Assembly (NCBI RefSeq): GCF_019232825.1
Contig: NZ_JAFAND010000113.1
Coordinates: 1 to 37,156 of the forward strand
Length of the DNA: 37,156 nucleotides
Origin: Paludibacterium sp.
GTDB taxonomy: Bacteria > Pseudomonadota > Gammaproteobacteria > Burkholderiales > Chromobacteriaceae
Direction of reading: 5' to 3'
Position numbers and translations under genes: made by a program
Notes under the pieces: model-generated
What the model was told of the DNA's origin: nothing
Databases searched by the model: none
What the model saw: only the letters and a program-made list of their open reading frames with translations
In this document: piece by piece, positions 8,607 to 16,492 of the stretch
Position numbering within the stretch: the stretch's first letter is position 1
How the letters are laid out: each line of letters begins with the position of its first letter

Positions 8607-9707
8607 ATGAAACACAAATTCGCCGCAAAACTGCTGTGTTCGCTGGCGCTGACGGCGGCGGCCATGAGCGCTTCGGCTGCGGATACGCAGCTGAACGTTT
8701 ACAACTGGTCGGATTACATCGCCAAGAGCACGATTCCGGGCTTTGAGCAAAAGACCGGCATCAAGGTGAAATACGACGTCTACGACAGCGACGACACGCT
8801 GCAGGCCAAGATGCTCACCGGCAACTCCGGTTACGACATCGTAGTGCCCACCTCCAATTACATGGCCAAGCAAATCGAGGCCGGTATCTATCTCAAGCTC
8901 GACAAGTCAAAACTCCCCAACCTGAAAAACCTCGATCCGGCGCTGATGGCGCAAGTGGCGCAGGCCGACCCGGGCAACAACCACGGCGTGCCCTGGGCAT
9001 GGGGCACGGACGGCTTGGGCTACAACGTGACCAAGGTTCAGGCATTGTTGGGCAAGGACGCGCCGCTCGACAGCTGGGACATCCTGTTCGACCCGAAATA
9101 CGTCTCCAAACTCAAGGGCTGCGGCGTATCGGTGCTCGACCAGGCCAACGACGTGTTCGCCGTGGCGCTGCACTATTTGGGCAAGGATCCGAATAGCCAC
9201 AACCCGGCCGATCAGCAGGCCGCCTTCCAGTTGTTGAAGAAAATCCGTCCGTACATCACCCAGTTCAATTCGTCGGGCTATATCAACGACCTGGCCAACG
9301 GCGACATCTGCTTTGCGCTCGGCTGGTCGGGCGACGTCAATATCGCCAAGCGCCGCGCCGCCGAGGCCGGCAAGTCGTACAAGATCGAGTACATGATTCC
9401 GAAGTCCGGCGCGCCCTTGTGGTTCGACATGATGGTGATCCCGAAGGACGCGGCGCATAGCCAGGCCTCGCTTGAGTGGATCAACTACATCGAGGACCCG
9501 AAGGTGAACGCCGCCATCACCGACGAAGTGTTCTATCCGACCGCCAACCTCGAGGCGCGCAAGTACGTCAACCCGGCGATCGCCCACGATCCGACGATCT
9601 ATCCGCCGCCGGCCGTGATCAAGACGCTATTCCTGCTGCGGCCGATTCCGCCGGACATTCTGCGCCTGCAGAACCGTCTGTGGACCCAACTGAAGACCGG
9701 ACGTTAA
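8607..9707 (+). CDS. potF: Polyamine (putrescine) ABC transporter periplasmic binding protein
   Basis: Captures putrescine or a related polyamine in the periplasm and delivers it to the PotGHI membrane complex. The product is 366 residues, as in E. coli PotF. A signal peptide (about 1-24, ending SASA) precedes the mature LNVYNWSDYIA; W34, S35, D36 and Y37 match the PotF ligand pocket. FEQKTGIKVKYDVYDSDDTLQAKM, split here by its Asp pair, and ALGWSGDVN and PLWFDMM supply the other typical pocket segments. Genes for the ATPase and two permeases follow immediately, separated from this gene by a terminator-like hairpin, which usually allows extra binding protein to be made. Putrescine rather than spermidine specificity is inferred from overall resemblance to PotF. 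Confidence 0.9.
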   Translation: MKHKFAAKLLCSLALTAAAMSASAADTQLNVYNWSDYIAKSTIPGFEQKTGIKVKYDVYDSDDTLQAKMLTGNSGYDIVVPTSNYMAKQIEAGIYLKLDKSKLPNLKNLDPALMAQVAQADPGNNHGVPWAWGTDGLGYNVTKVQALLGKDAPLDSWDILFDPKYVSKLKGCGVSVLDQANDVFAVALHYLGKDPNSHNPADQQAAFQLLKKIRPYITQFNSSGYINDLANGDICFALGWSGDVNIAKRRAAEAGKSYKIEYMIPKSGAPLWFDMMVIPKDAAHSQASLEWINYIEDPKVNAAITDEVFYPTANLEARKYVNPAIAHDPTIYPPPAVIKTLFLLRPIPPDILRLQNRLWTQLKTGR

Positions 9708-9725
9708 GAAGCCCGGCATGGCCCG

Positions 9726-9753
9726 CCCGGGGGTATTCCACCCCCGGGTTTTT
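9726..9753 (+). terminator. Intra-operon hairpin/attenuator between potF and potG
   Basis: A perfect 9-bp stem, CCCGGGGGT with ACCCCCGGG (9726-9734 and 9740-9748), is followed by TTTTT. It lies 19 bases after the potF stop. It probably lets only part of transcription continue into potGHI and also argues against translation of potG starting as far up as 9718. Confidence 0.8.
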
Positions 9754-9783
9754 AAAAAGTCAGACCAGAGACAACTAGATACC

Positions 9784-10923
9784 ATGATGAACGAACGCAT
9801 GAATGGCCAGGTGGCCCAATCGGCCCAGACGGAGCGCGAGGATCTGGTCCAGATCATCGATGTGGTCAAGAACTTTGGCGAGCATGTAGCCCTTAACCAA
9901 GTGAGCCTGACGGTCAAGAAGAAAGAGCTGTTCGCGCTGTTGGGCAGCTCCGGCTGCGGCAAGTCGACCTTACTGCGCATCTTGGCCGGTTTCGAAACCG
10001 CCACGTCCGGCAAGGTGCTGGTCGATGGCGAGGACTTGAGCCGCATTCCCCCGTACCGCCGTCCCGTCAACATGATGTTCCAGTCTTACGCGCTGTTCCC
10101 GCACATGTCGGTGCAGGACAACGTCGCCTTCGGCCTGAAGCAGGAAGGGGTGCCGAAGAATGAAATTCAGGAGCGCGTCGACGACGTGCTCGAACTCGTA
10201 CAAATGCGCAAATTCGCCCGCCGCAAGCCGCACCAGCTCTCCGGCGGCCAGCAGCAGCGCGTGGCGCTGGCGCGCAGTCTGGTCAAGCGGCCGAAGCTGT
10301 TGTTGCTCGACGAGCCGATGTCGGCGCTGGACAAGAAGATCCGCCAGAAAACCCAGCTGGAACTCGTCAACATCATCGACAAGGTCGACGTCACCTGCAT
10401 CATGGTGACGCACGATCAGGAAGAGGCGATGACCATGGCCACGCGCCTGGCGGTGATGAGCGAAGGCGAGATTCTGCAGGTCGGCACGCCGAACCAGGTG
10501 TACGAATACCCCAACTGTCGTTTCACCGCCGAGTTCATCGGCTCGACCAACCTGTTCGAGGGCGTGGTGGTGGAAGACGAGCCGGATCACGTGTTCGTCG
10601 AGTCGCCCGATCTCGACGCGCGGTTGTACATCAACCACGGCATTACCGGTCCGCTGGGCATGCCCGTGGCGGTGTCGATCCGTCCGGAGCGGGTGCGCGT
10701 CTCGCGCGAGAAGCCGGAGCAGAAGTACAACTACGCCCGCGGCGTGGTCAAGGATCTGGCCTATATGGGCAGCTACACGCTCTATCACGTGCAGTTGGAA
10801 AACGGCAAGGTGATCGTGGCCAACCTGTCGAGCCTGGTGCTGTCGAGCGACGATGCGCCGAGCTATGACGACGAGGTGTGGGCGAGCTGGAATGAATCGA
10901 GCCAGGTGGTGCTGACATCATGA
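9784..10923 (+). CDS. potG: Polyamine ABC transporter ATP-binding protein
   Basis: Cytoplasmic ATPase that powers polyamine import. The 379-residue product has all ABC motifs: Walker [10 protein letters not shown] (54-62), Q-loop in [12 protein letters not shown], signature LSGGQQQR (152-159), Walker B LLLLDEP (172-178) and the H-loop in [11 protein letters not shown]-terminal TOBE-type regulatory domain follows, as in PotG/PotA. I chose the ATG at 9784; the in-frame ATG at 9718 would place the start before the terminator hairpin. The ribosome site is weak. Its stop overlaps the potH start as ATGA. Confidence 0.92.
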   Translation: MMNERMNGQVAQSAQTEREDLVQIIDVVKNFGEHVALNQVSLTVKKKELFALLGSSGCGKSTLLRILAGFETATSGKVLVDGEDLSRIPPYRRPVNMMFQSYALFPHMSVQDNVAFGLKQEGVPKNEIQERVDDVLELVQMRKFARRKPHQLSGGQQQRVALARSLVKRPKLLLLDEPMSALDKKIRQKTQLELVNIIDKVDVTCIMVTHDQEEAMTMATRLAVMSEGEILQVGTPNQVYEYPNCRFTAEFIGSTNLFEGVVVEDEPDHVFVESPDLDARLYINHGITGPLGMPVAVSIRPERVRVSREKPEQKYNYARGVVKDLAYMGSYTLYHVQLENGKVIVANLSSLVLSSDDAPSYDDEVWASWNESSQVVLTS

Positions 10924-11828
10924 AACTGATCAAACTGCTCTCGCGCTACGTGCCCTCGGGACGCACCGGTGTCATCGCGTTTCCGTTCCTGTTCCTGTTC
11001 CTGTTCTTTTTCGTGCCGTTCATCCTGGTCATCGGCATCAGCTTCTCGCAGCAACAGATGGGGATTCCGCCTTACTCCCCGCTGACGCATCTGCAGGACG
11101 GCGTGCTCAACATCGCGCTCAACCTGGGACACTACCAGTTCCTGATGAACGACGATCTGTATATCGCCACCTATATCAGCTCGCTGCAGATGGCGCTGGT
11201 TTCGACCCTGCTGTGTCTGTTGATCGGCTATCCGATCGCGTACTACATCGCGCGCTCGGACCCCTCCACGCGCAACACGCTGATGATGCTGGTGATGCTG
11301 CCGTTCTGGACCTCGTTTTTGATCCGGGTGTATGCCTGGGTGGCGATTCTCAAGAACGACGGTCTGCTCAACCACTTTCTGATCTGGCTCGGGCTGATCC
11401 ACGATCCGCTCCGGCTCTACCACACCAACTGGGGCGTCTATATCGGCATGGTGTATTCCTATCTGCCGTTCATGATCATGCCGTTGTATGCGCACCTGGT
11501 GAAGATGGACCTCACCTTGCTCGAGGCCGCCTACGATCTGGGCGCCAAACCGTGGAAAGCGTTCTTCCAGGTGACGCTGCCGTTGTCCAAGAACGGCATC
11601 ATCGCCGGTAGCCTGCTGGTGTTCATTCCGGCGGTGGGGGAGTACGTGATCCCGGAACTGTTGGGCGGCGCCGACACGCTGATGATCGGCCGCGTGATGT
11701 GGAACGAGTTCTTCGACAACATCGACTGGCCGATGGCCTCCGCCGTCACCTGCGCCATGGTGATACTGCTGTTGGTGCCGATGGCGTTGTTCCAGCACTA
11801 CCAGAACAAGGAATTGGAGGAGTCCTGA
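10920..11828 (+). CDS. potH: Polyamine ABC transporter permease PotH
   Basis: One of the two inner-membrane subunits forming the polyamine channel. The 302-residue product begins with a short cytoplasmic tail and a very hydrophobic first helix (about residues 20-40), followed by five further helices. The EAA loop that docks on the ATPase is present (LLEAAYDLGAKPWKAFFQV). The start overlaps the potG stop by four bases, indicating translational coupling. It is followed one base after its stop by potI. Confidence 0.92.
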   Translation: MKLIKLLSRYVPSGRTGVIAFPFLFLFLFFFVPFILVIGISFSQQQMGIPPYSPLTHLQDGVLNIALNLGHYQFLMNDDLYIATYISSLQMALVSTLLCLLIGYPIAYYIARSDPSTRNTLMMLVMLPFWTSFLIRVYAWVAILKNDGLLNHFLIWLGLIHDPLRLYHTNWGVYIGMVYSYLPFMIMPLYAHLVKMDLTLLEAAYDLGAKPWKAFFQVTLPLSKNGIIAGSLLVFIPAVGEYVIPELLGGADTLMIGRVMWNEFFDNIDWPMASAVTCAMVILLLVPMALFQHYQNKELEES

Positions 11829-11829
11829 C

Positions 11830-12675
11830 ATGATCAAACCCAACAAGACCCTCTCCGCCACCGTGCTGGGACTGGGATATCTGTTTCTATACCTGCCGAT
11901 CGTGCTGTTGGTGATCTATTCGTTCAACGAGTCGAAGCTCGTGACCGTCTGGTCGGGGTTTTCCACCAAATGGTACGCGGCGCTGCTCGACGACGACGAG
12001 CTGATCACCGCCGCCTGGCTCAGCATCCGCATCGCGCTGTTGACCGCCACCGCCTCGGTCGTGGTCGGCACGATCGCGGGCTTCGTGTTGGCGCGCTTCG
12101 GCCGCTTCCGCCTGTTCACGCTGTTCACCGCGATGATCAACGCGCCCTTGGTGATGCCGGAAGTGATCATCGGTATTTCCATGCTGCTGTTGTTCGTGCA
12201 GATGGGGCAGTTCCTCGGCTGGCCCGAGGGGCGTGGCTTGGTGACCATCTGGATCGGCCACACCACGCTGTGCGTGTCCTACGTGGCCATCATCGTGCAG
12301 TCGCGCGTCAAGGAATTGGACATGTCGCTGGAAGAGGCCGCCATGGACCTGGGCGCGACGCCGGGCAAGATCTTCTTCGCCATCACGCTGCCGCTGATCT
12401 CGCAGGCGCTGGTGTCCGGCTGGCTGTTGTCGTTCACCCTGTCGCTCGACGATCTGGTGTTGACCGCCTTCCTGTCCGGGCCGGGCTCGACCACGTTGCC
12501 GATGGTGGTGTTCTCGCGGGTGCGCCTGGGCTTGAACCCGGAAATGAATGCCTTGGCGACGCTCTTCATCACGTCGGTCACCATCGGCGTGCTGGGCGTC
12601 AATTGGTATATGCGTGCTCAGGAGCGCAAGTTGGCGCGCGAGATCCGGCTGGCTTTTGCCGAATCCGCCGCTTGA
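11830..12675 (+). CDS. potI: Polyamine ABC transporter permease PotI
   Basis: Second inner-membrane permease subunit, 281 residues, with the six-helix plan of PotI/PotC. The first helix (about 10-32) is followed by a periplasmic loop, and the EAA motif reads EEAAMDLGATPGKIFFA. A strong GGAGGAG ribosome site lies within the end of potH, and the start is one base after the potH stop. The porin-like gene follows 46 bases later with no terminator between, so it may be co-transcribed. Confidence 0.92.
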   Translation: MIKPNKTLSATVLGLGYLFLYLPIVLLVIYSFNESKLVTVWSGFSTKWYAALLDDDELITAAWLSIRIALLTATASVVVGTIAGFVLARFGRFRLFTLFTAMINAPLVMPEVIIGISMLLLFVQMGQFLGWPEGRGLVTIWIGHTTLCVSYVAIIVQSRVKELDMSLEEAAMDLGATPGKIFFAITLPLISQALVSGWLLSFTLSLDDLVLTAFLSGPGSTTLPMVVFSRVRLGLNPEMNALATLFITSVTIGVLGVNWYMRAQERKLAREIRLAFAESAA

Positions 12676-12721
12676 TTAAAGCAATAAAACTAAAACGTCG
12701 TCATACAAGGGAGATTGTCGC

Positions 12722-14200
12722 ATGAAGAAACTCGTGATCAGTGCGCTGATCGCCAGCTTGCCGGGCATGGCGCTGGCCGACAGCACCAGCGAGCAGATCG
12801 CCCAGCTCAAGGCGCAGCTGTCGGCGATGCAGGCCAAGATGGATGCGTTGGAAAAGCAGCTGGATGCGCAACAGCAAAACGGCATGTCGGCCGATGATGC
12901 GGCCGACGTGAAGGAGAAGGTGTCCAAACAGGAGCTAGTGGTCGACCAGTTGCAGAAGACCGTCAACGAGGGGCCGCTCGCCGGCCTGTCGGTGACCGGC
13001 TATCTGGACCCGACCTTCATCTTCAACAAGGACAGCAACTCGTCCTCGTTCGAGTTCGCCAACCGCACCAGCAACTACAACTACGACAACAGCACCATCG
13101 GCGATGTCTACTTGGATATCAAGAAGACCTTCGGCCAAGGGCCGACCGCGCCGTCGGCCGAAGTGGTGATCATGCCGAGCCGCGGCGCGGGCACGACGTT
13201 GCTGTATAGCGAGAAGGGCCAGGACAACAGCATCCTCAACTCGGCGCAGATCAACTTCCCGCTCAATGATCAGTACGCGATCATTGCCGGCTTGATCCCG
13301 GGCTTTGGCGGTTATGACGTGACGCAGTCGAACCAGATGTACACCATCACCCATAACTTGCTGTACGACTTCTCCGATCCGGGCACCTTCGCCGGCGCCG
13401 GCTTCACCTGGAGCCACGGCGACTGGGCGACCAAGCTGATCGTCGGCAACGAGCAGAACCATACCCGCGGCAACGTGGTGTCCAACGGCAACGGCACGTC
13501 GTCGAACAACACGCCGTCGGTGATGGGCCGCGTCGACTATACCTACTCGTCCGCCATCGACCTGGGCGGCTCGCTGACCGTCGGCCGTCAGACTTTGCCG
13601 ACCGCGCCCAATAACCAGACCGCCAATGCCTGTGCCGCAGGCACCTACGGCTATCAGTGCTCGTCCTCGAGCCCGTATAGCGGCTATGCCTACGGCGAGG
13701 CCGACGCCACCTACAACCTCAACAACGAGACCGTGCTCAATGCCGAATTGTCTTACGGCAAGCAACAGAAGGCCGCGTTCAACGGCGGCGACGCCGCTTG
13801 GTACGGCGCCTCGCTGCAGGGGTTCCAGAAGTGGGATAGCGATAGCTTCGGCAAGATGGGCGCCACGCTGCGTTACGACTACCTGAACGACAGCAAGAAC
13901 GGCGGTGGCGGCGGCGGCATCGGCTTGAACGCGACCGCCCAATCCGGCAACGACCCGAACAACGGCTGGGGTGTTGACCCGGCCTGCCTCGCCGCCAACG
14001 GCGGCGTGCCGGGCAACGTCTGCAAGGGCGCGGTACGCCAGGCGATTACGGCGGACCTGCTGTTCTTCCCGACCGACCAGCTGACGCTGAAGTTCGAGGC
14101 GCGTTACGACAAGGCCAACCAAAGCGTGTTCCTGCGTAACGACGGCAGCTACAGCAACTACAACACGGTGCTGGGCGCGCAGATGGTGTACAGCTTCTAA
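12722..14200 (+). CDS. Outer-membrane porin-like protein (DUF3138-type)
   Basis: Predicted outer-membrane beta-barrel of 492 residues. A signal peptide (about 1-19, ending ALA) is followed by a coiled-coil stretch with heptads (about 22-60 and 65-85). A long region of alternating aromatic/polar strands, rich in Gly, Asn and Ser, ends in VYSF; a C-terminal Phe is the usual barrel-assembly signal. It resembles betaproteobacterial proteins annotated as DUF3138 family; that name is from memory. GGGAG lies 8 bases before the ATG. Its place directly after potI, before a strong terminator, suggests it serves the same operon, perhaps as an outer-membrane route for polyamines, which is inference. Confidence 0.75.
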   Translation: MKKLVISALIASLPGMALADSTSEQIAQLKAQLSAMQAKMDALEKQLDAQQQNGMSADDAADVKEKVSKQELVVDQLQKTVNEGPLAGLSVTGYLDPTFIFNKDSNSSSFEFANRTSNYNYDNSTIGDVYLDIKKTFGQGPTAPSAEVVIMPSRGAGTTLLYSEKGQDNSILNSAQINFPLNDQYAIIAGLIPGFGGYDVTQSNQMYTITHNLLYDFSDPGTFAGAGFTWSHGDWATKLIVGNEQNHTRGNVVSNGNGTSSNNTPSVMGRVDYTYSSAIDLGGSLTVGRQTLPTAPNNQTANACAAGTYGYQCSSSSPYSGYAYGEADATYNLNNETVLNAELSYGKQQKAAFNGGDAAWYGASLQGFQKWDSDSFGKMGATLRYDYLNDSKNGGGGGGIGLNATAQSGNDPNNGWGVDPACLAANGGVPGNVCKGAVRQAITADLLFFPTDQLTLKFEARYDKANQSVFLRNDGSYSNYNTVLGAQMVYSF

Positions 14201-14224
14201 CGCTTGCGCAGGTGTCGATCAGCT

Positions 14225-14254
14225 GGCCCCGCCTTTGCGGGGCCGGTTTTTTTT
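14225..14254 (+). terminator. Terminator closing the pot-porin operon
   Basis: An 8-bp stem GGCCCCGC/GCGGGGCC (14225-14232 and 14237-14244) with a 4-base loop is followed by GG and eight T. It also marks the left edge of the accessory island. Confidence 0.9.
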
Positions 14255-14278
14255 AGTGTGCCATGCGCAGTCCGAAAC

Positions 14279-15640
14279 TCACATCCACGATGACTTGGCA
14301 TGTTCCGGCGTGTAACTGGTCTGCTCGCAACACGCGACGGAAATGCAATTAAGACGAAGGGCGTACGAAATTGCCAGTGGGCTGATGGATTTTTTCAAGG
14401 ACAAAATTTCATATGCTACCCCCAGAATAACCTCAAGAATAAGAATGGGACCCGTTAAAAAGAGGGTGACATTGTCTTTGGCATCCATGGTGTCGTAGCG
14501 GTAATTGCTGAGTCGGTAAAGATAGTGACTCTGTGGAATGTTGTCGTTTGGCCCAAGGTCGAATTTGTTTTTAAAAATGAATTTATAGCGGCGCCGTATT
14601 TCTCGCAGGATGATCATAACCAGCCTTGCGTTTTTCGTGGCGGCCAATAGGTTGTTGTTATATTCATAGAATGTTTCCAATGCCGCCAAGGAAATTAAGT
14701 CCTTGTGCGCGCCAATTTTCGGCGCAGGCAATGCCGGGCCGTTCCATTGGGAGGCACGGTCGATAATGTGCGGCACAATGCTGGCGTCTTGTTCGTTGAG
14801 GTATCGTTCGTGCAACGATAGATCGGCATTGCTGCTCGCGTCCCTGTTTTTGAGCTGTCGCCGGCGTCGCAGAAAGTACTCGGAGCGCACCAGGTTTTGT
14901 ATGTTGTAATCGGCACGCTCGGATAATGGTCCATAGATAGCGATGAGCGAAGGCAATGTATCGACATCGATATACACGCCGCCATGTTGATACAGTATTA
15001 GCAGTCTAAGGATGTCCGCGGCGGCGGCTGCGTTTCCGCGCAGCGTCAATTCCAAATAGTAAATATCGTAGAAAAACGGATCAAAAAATACGCTGGTATC
15101 GTCGCGGATGTCGATGAAGCTGTATTTCGTCTTCAGAACGGAAATATGCTGCCGCGCTTGTGTCAGCGATCTCTGAAGCTTGGATGACACGGATGGCGCG
15201 CGTTGGTGCGTTGCCAAAATGAGTGCCTCGTCAAATGAGTGTCCAACACGAACCCAATCATCCATGGTGTTTTTGAATGTTGTTTGCCATTCTATGATGC
15301 GTTCCATCGGTGTTTCATTTGTTACGCCATAGAGCAACTTGAATGTACTGGTATAAAAATTGAACAGTAAGAAATGACTGTCGTAGTAAATGGTGACGCG
15401 GCCATTTATGCCGATAGCCTCTCGCCATATGTCGATATATTCCAATGCGACCAATTTTATGCTGCCAATCCAAATGAAGAAATAGTCATTCAATGCTTGA
15501 AAGTTTGTAGGTTGAAAGTCATATTTGCTATTGTATTTTCTTATGATGATTGCAATCTTGTGTTCTTTTTCAGCCAAGATTAATGCATCAAATTTTTTTG
15601 CAAAACGTGCCACGATCAATTTTTGATCATTTATACCCAT
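14279..15640 (-). CDS. Stand-alone TcdA/TcdB-type glycosyltransferase, putative effector
   Basis: Resembles the catalytic glucosyltransferase domain of large clostridial toxins, which attach a sugar from a UDP-sugar to host Rho/Ras GTPases. The 453-residue product shows the landmarks in order: FIWIG with W57; IYYDSHFLL (85-92); AAAAADILR with D209 and R212; the GGVYIDVD metal site with Y223, D225 and D227; FLTGP (394-398), corresponding to NLSGP of TcdB; and W452 two residues from the end, at the spacing expected for the toxin's W520. The autoprotease, translocation and receptor repeats of the toxins are absent and there is no signal peptide. The ATG at 15640 is chosen because homology begins just after it; GGAG lies 11 bases upstream. 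Base composition is much more AT-rich than that of neighbouring operons, suggesting transfer. It could be a secreted effector or could modify a bacterial or peptide target. Confidence 0.8.
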   Translation of the reverse strand: MGINDQKLIVARFAKKFDALILAEKEHKIAIIIRKYNSKYDFQPTNFQALNDYFFIWIGSIKLVALEYIDIWREAIGINGRVTIYYDSHFLLFNFYTSTFKLLYGVTNETPMERIIEWQTTFKNTMDDWVRVGHSFDEALILATHQRAPSVSSKLQRSLTQARQHISVLKTKYSFIDIRDDTSVFFDPFFYDIYYLELTLRGNAAAAADILRLLILYQHGGVYIDVDTLPSLIAIYGPLSERADYNIQNLVRSEYFLRRRRQLKNRDASSNADLSLHERYLNEQDASIVPHIIDRASQWNGPALPAPKIGAHKDLISLAALETFYEYNNNLLAATKNARLVMIILREIRRRYKFIFKNKFDLGPNDNIPQSHYLYRLSNYRYDTMDAKDNVTLFLTGPILILEVILGVAYEILSLKKSISPLAISYALRLNCISVACCEQTSYTPEHAKSSWM

Positions 15641-16112
15641 CGTTGTCGTCACTCCAGTGTCAGCATGTATGTAGCTTCTGAAAAAAATTCTTCTGCCGGC
15701 AAGTGCATCCTTCGCGAAGGCGTATCCCGTTCTGTAGGGCGCAATCGCCGCGCAACGCGCGGCATTGCGCCGAACGCCTGACGACAGCATCTAGTTTTAA
15801 TTCATAGGGGGCGATTGTTGGCTTCGCCTGATTGTCGCCATTGCTTACACCATATAGCTCATCACAACCATGCTTTTTAAAAAACTCAATGCAGCGTTCA
15901 TTGGTGTGGTGGGTTAAATCGTGGGTGTCATAATTTTTATGAGGTAAGTGATATGGCATTCATCTGTTTTAATTAATTTTTCTCTTGTAAAGCATAGTTA
16001 TTGTGGTTGAACTTAATAGCATGGAAAATATCAGATGGTGGTGCCATCTGTTATTGATGGTATGTTTTAATTGTGATTGTTATTCAAGTCTATTGTGAGA
16101 GGTGAATAAAAC
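15641..16112. other. Divergent intergenic region between glycosyltransferase and peptide 1
   Basis: About 470 bases, strongly AT-rich from 15790 to the right, separating two divergently read genes. It holds a REP-like palindrome (15734-15771) and a perfect 7-bp inverted repeat CAGATGG/CCATCTG (16032-16038 and 16044-16050), a possible operator 63 bases before peptide 1. It also contains TTGAACTTAAT (16007-16017), which recurs before peptide 2. A 99-codon open frame on the minus strand (15660-15959) is not called as a gene. Confidence 0.5.
15734..15771. repeat. REP-like palindromic element
   Basis: Begins GTAGGGCGCAATCGCCGC and folds into a 15-bp stem with one bulged base (15738-15753 with 15757-15771, AAC loop). 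Its first 18 bases resemble those of the palindrome at 29584, suggesting one family of dispersed elements. Confidence 0.6.
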
Positions 16113-16322
16113 ATGAAGCAAGTGACATGCAGTCAAGTTCGGGTTGTTTCTGAAGAAGATTTGAAGCATATCTATGGTGGTGGAATTGAGCCGGGGAGCA
16201 CTGCCGATAAAGTAAAAAATGGATTTATGGCGGGATATAGTGGCAGCAGGGGTTGCTATGCTAGGGCTCAGGACGTCATGCAAGGAAGAAATATGGGGCG
16301 TGGAGGGCGTAGGAAGAACTAA
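16113..16322 (+). CDS. Double-glycine leader peptide 1 (bacteriocin/signal-like)
   Basis: A 69-residue peptide with a leader of the class cut by C39-peptidase ABC exporters. The leader ends DLKHIYGG (D16, L17, I20, G22, G23), with Leu at -7 and Ile at -4 of the expected cut site. Cleavage after G23 would release a basic 46-residue core, rich in Gly and Arg, with one cysteine (C48). It matches peptide 2 at 19 of 24 leader residues, and in the core at ADKVKN (31-36), SG (43-44), G47-C48 and A50, all in register. AGAGG lies 10 bases before the ATG. A convergent gene for a membrane-anchored protein follows. No exporter gene is in the window. Whether it is a bacteriocin, a signalling peptide or another secreted peptide cannot be told. 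Confidence 0.75.
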   Translation: MKQVTCSQVRVVSEEDLKHIYGGGIEPGSTADKVKNGFMAGYSGSRGCYARAQDVMQGRNMGRGGRRKN

Positions 16323-16350
16323 TCGGAGTTATAACTGAGCTTGTTGAAGG

Positions 16351-16389
16351 CGGCGCCTGTACGAAATTTTGCACAGGCGCCGTTTGTTT
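16351..16389. terminator. Hairpin terminator between peptide 1 and its convergent gene
   Basis: Perfect 10-bp stem CGGCGCCTGT/ACAGGCGCCG (16351-16360 and 16373-16382), followed on the plus strand by TTTGTTTG. It could also serve the convergent gene. Confidence 0.65.
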
Positions 16390-16492
16390 GGTGTTATTGA
16401 CTTAATGTTCAATGAATGAGAGCGCGATTGGCACGCTTCGTGCTGTGGTGCTGCGTCATCGAACAGGGAATGCGACGATGTGCACATCCAGC

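Noticed and set aside
12935-14122. Long antisense open frame over the porin gene, and similar ones over argS (19669-20844), leuC/leuD (29840-31816) and phaA (24214-25344, plus strand)
   Set aside because: Typical shadows of GC-rich genes: low-complexity Arg/Ala/Val/His composition, no ribosome sites, and a well-supported gene on the other strand.
15641-15790. Longer N-terminus for the glycosyltransferase from ATG 15790
   Set aside because: The extra 50 residues are encoded partly by the REP-like element and have no counterpart in toxin glycosyltransferases; similarity begins just after 15640.
15660-15959. 99-codon minus-strand frame just upstream of the glycosyltransferase
   Set aside because: Its second half runs through the REP-like palindrome, no ribosome site precedes the ATG, and the sequence resembles nothing. 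A real relic of a gene in its first half cannot be excluded.
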